64,000 bases of DNA from Xiphophorus maculatus. Taxonomy: Eukaryota; Chordata; Actinopteri; Cyprinodontiformes; Poeciliidae. The stretch is from assembly GCF_002775205.1 (NCBI RefSeq), contig NC_036458.1:1394560-1458559 (forward strand), written 5' to 3'. Shown in pieces: positions 61,801 through 64,000 of the stretch. The position numbers were made by a program, and so were the translations under genes. The number at the start of each line of letters is the position of its first letter. Position 1 is the stretch's first letter. A model generated the notes under the pieces. The model did no database searches, was not told the DNA's origin, and saw only the letters and a program-made list of their open reading frames with translations.

Positions 61801-63754
61801 GATGGAGGTGGAGATCTGCTGCTGTGAACAACAGAAACAAAATAAGACATCAGCTACTGCCTGTGATTCTGGAAGTTTACAGTACTAGATAGAAGTAAAT
61901 TATTTTTTATTTAAATGGAGTCAGGCTCCCTCACAATCTTTAAAAAATATTGAAATGTTTACAAAATGTTAATTTATTCCAGCAAATTTAATTATATATA
62001 AAACTGATTTATAGATTTATTAAACACTGATATATTTAAGACCTTATGTCTGCTAACTGATTACTATAGCTTTGAGGTAAATCAGTTTTTATCTTATTAA
62101 ATATTGTATTTTTCTGAGTAACTTAACAGCCAGTATAAAAATTAACAGTAAAAATGTATCACTAAGTTTATTACACCTGAACAGAGTTAGTGAAATAAAT
62201 CAACTTTTGAATACATTTCTAATTAATTGTGATAGCATCTGTTATTGTCCACACTTTCTACACATCAATTCAAAATCAAAACTGCTTTATTCACCTATAA
62301 GGTAAATTAAATCTTGTTGTAATACTTATTAAATCAGAATAAGTGTTAAATCTTTAAATCTCCAAGCAGAATTAAAGATGTGTGTTAACCAAAGGATTTC
62401 TGATTAGAGTTTTGATCATATTCGTGTTCTGGATGTTGAGCAGCTGGAAAGATCTTTTCTTCATACCTCTGATTTGTTACCATGGCAACAAGCTATTATT
62501 TTCATAACTGGGAGCTGCTGATTACCATCTCAGAAGCCCAAATAACTCCTGAACTACGACCACAGATGCCTTAATAAAGTTTGTCTGAGCAGAATATGAA
62601 GGCAGCAGCGATGAAGAGCGTTCGGTTCAGACCTGTGATCTGAACTGGAGGAGACGCTTCTGCGCCGACCCGACTTCACTTTCGGAGGACTGCAGCTTCC
62701 ACTCCTTCTTTTCTTCTTTGACACTTTCTGCTTCTCATCTGAGGAACTACACACAAAGGATGGAACATTAGAAATCAGTTCACAGATGAACTCAGAAGAC
62801 GTTTAAAATGAATTGAACAATAGCTACCTGTCGTCTTCGTCCTCTGATGCCTCCCTGAAACAGAATCACATGGAGAATTAACATAAATATAACAACAGCA
62901 GGAGAAATGTTTTGTTTAAAGGAGGAACTTGGAGTAGTACCGCTTCTTTTTCTTCTTTTTGGATTTCTTCTTCTCTTTGCGAGGAGATGAGGACGAACTT
63001 TCTGAGCTGCTTCAAAGTCAAACCATAAAAATCTCAGATGGATCCTCATAATTCTGTCCTTCCTTCTTAATAAATCAGCATCATATCCTCACCTTTCTCT
63101 GTTCTTGTTTTTCTTTTTCTTCTTCCGGCTGCGCTTCTTAGGAGGAGAATCTGAATCATCTGAATCTTCCACCAAGCTGCCAAACAGAGACACATTATAA
63201 ACGGCGACTCCTTCAGCAGTGACATAAATTCACACTGGCTGCGTTTCCATCGACATTTTGACAATAAATTTGCTTAATAGAAACATGGCCATTTAGAAAA
63301 AACTCGTTTTTTGATAAAATGTTTTTGAGCTGGTCGAGGTGTTTTTGTTTGGCCGTATCAAAATTAGTTTATCTTGCAAAACTGCAATGGATTTTTTGAT
63401 CAACAAGTAGTTGGAGGATGATGGCATGGCATGTTTTTTACTGACGTATCATATGAACAAACTAATTCACATGTGATTTTAATTGAGTTTTTCCAACATT
63501 AGCGGGATATTAAAGTTTGTGGACATTAGTAACAGAAATGCTGCAACATTGAGGGTGTTCCTGCTCACATGTATTTCTGCTGCTGCAGTTTCTCCCGCTC
63601 CAGACGTTCCTGCTCCCGCTTCTCTTTCTCCTTTTCCTTGCGGTCAGCGTGGAAGGACGACCCGTCCACATAGTCGCTGGAGATGCCGAAAGCGGCACGA
63701 AGACGGTCGTTCTTCTGCTGGTTGGCTGCAGCCAGGGCGTGTGTTTCTGTCACA
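55845..63754 (-). CDS. srrm2: Serine/arginine repetitive matrix protein 2, 3' part
   Basis: Partial gene; exons before 63754 lie off the right edge. Visible minus-strand exons in order: 63569-63754, 63093-63176, 62941-63009, 62828-62854, 62633-62746, 61683-61821, 58397-60741, 56655-57269, 56502-56576, 56019-56126, 55845-55899; 1271 codons plus stop, phases closing. Srrm2 scaffolds nuclear speckles and joins the spliceosome through an N-terminal cwf21 region (outside the window). The first exon reads VTETHALAAANQQKNDRLRA, AFGIS and YVDGSSF, matching human SRRM2 just after cwf21. DSLRDSRSLSYSP in the penultimate exon matches the human C-terminus. Between lie disordered RS/KR/poly-Ser tracts and two 11-residue arrays. 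The last exon is read in the frame ending SSSGSRRRK; phase dictates this. It is far shorter than the 2752-residue human protein. Confidence 0.95.
56190..56385. repeat. Polypurine tract in an srrm2 intron
   Basis: A nearly pure GGAAGGAAAGAA-type plus-strand tract, so polypyrimidine in the srrm2 transcript, in the intron between exons 56502-56576 and 56019-56126. Confidence 0.85.
57665..57725 (-). mobile_element. LINE-like 3' tail in an srrm2 intron
   Basis: CAATTCAAAAATACTTTATT followed by GATCCCAAAGGGAAATTAA is the inverse of the common teleost non-LTR tail, as at 16.9-17.0 kb. No body remains. Confidence 0.45.
58480..58870 (-). repeat. srrm2: Coding 33-bp repeat in srrm2 (RRRSGSRPRSP)
   Basis: About 11 tandem units of 33 bp encode RRRSGSRPRSP with small changes (LRNL, RRRY). 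The period keeps the frame. Confidence 0.92.
60262..60540 (-). repeat. srrm2: Coding 33-bp repeat in srrm2 (RSVEVEKRRRS)
   Basis: Eight to nine 33-bp units encode RSVEVEKRRRS; most are identical at the DNA level, indicating recent spread. Edge units vary (KSVEVDK, RNLETEK). Confidence 0.95.
60821..61396. mobile_element. DNA-transposon MITE in an srrm2 intron
   Basis: The left end AGGATGCATTCACTCC is answered by the inverse of the right end, AGGGTGTTTTCACACC, with CTGTTTG(G)TCC just inside each. The interior matches the partial copy in anapc2 intron 5. About 575 bp and non-coding; superfamily not settled. Confidence 0.7.
62440..62560. mobile_element. Dispersed repeat with an X-box in an srrm2 intron
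   Basis: GTTACCATGGCAAC (62476-62489) and the following words (GCTGCTGATTACCATCT, CCTGAACT) recur near 16.37-16.46 kb. Family not identified. Confidence 0.45.
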
Positions 63755-64000
63755 CTGAAAGGACAAGAAATCAGCCACTAAAAGAACAAATGAGATCTTG
63801 CATCTGTGCAGCAAAAACTCTCATTTGATATTGTTTATATTGCCAAAATGTCCCAGTTTCTTCTCAATATATTAGAAAACATTCTGGTTCCATCTAATGA
63901 AAGACTATGAGTCCATTATTCTTTTGGAAGAATATATTATTGCTATTAAGCCAAACATATTTTAGAATTACAGTCTAAAAGTTAAACCTTCATTTCATCT
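63755..64000 (-). other. srrm2: srrm2 intron running off the right edge
   Basis: It starts at the acceptor (CTTTCAG on the minus strand) of the first visible srrm2 exon. No exon was seen in the remaining 246 bases. Confidence 0.7.

Overview
The window is nuclear DNA of a teleost fish. The evidence is compact vertebrate genes with GT-AG introns as short as 65-80 bp, an AT-rich background with GC-rich exons, long (CA)n/(GT)n runs, and fish-type repeats: tRNA-derived SINEs with target duplications, hAT-type MITEs, Tc1/mariner relics and palindromic MITEs. A percomorph is likely, but the species cannot be fixed from the sequence. No retrovirus-like, Polinton-like or toxin-gene remains were recognised.

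Layout, left to right. 1-6193: gene-free, dominated by a 2.6-kb tandem array of a 16-bp unit. 6194-11463: three small plus-strand membrane-protein genes, pirt and two TMEM238-family genes. This pirt/TMEM238L pairing is also found in mammals. 11.5-18.4 kb: intergenic, with repeats and one block that may be a conserved non-coding element. 18.4-31.3 kb: foxk2 (plus strand, 9 coding exons, 602 aa), with a CCAAT-type promoter. 32.8-43 kb: anapc2 (plus strand, 14 coding exons, 809 aa), whose stop codon opens a 43-bp minisatellite. 43.3-49.8 kb: a rab35 gene on the minus strand, tail to tail with anapc2. 49.9-55.6 kb: intergenic, with a hAT MITE carrying a GC-box array and an orphan GC-rich island. 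55.6-64 kb: the 3' part of srrm2 on the minus strand; its 5' exons lie beyond the right edge.

The genes do not form a pathway. Pirt tunes TRP channels in sensory neurons, FoxK2 is a nuclear transcription factor, Apc2 is the cullin of the anaphase-promoting complex, Rab35 is an endocytic-recycling GTPase, and Srrm2 is a nuclear-speckle/spliceosome scaffold. All exon models below were assembled by hand from splice signals, phase continuity and remembered human protein sequences. The coding sums close in frame for foxk2, anapc2, rab35 and the visible part of srrm2. I saw no frameshift or premature stop in any host gene.
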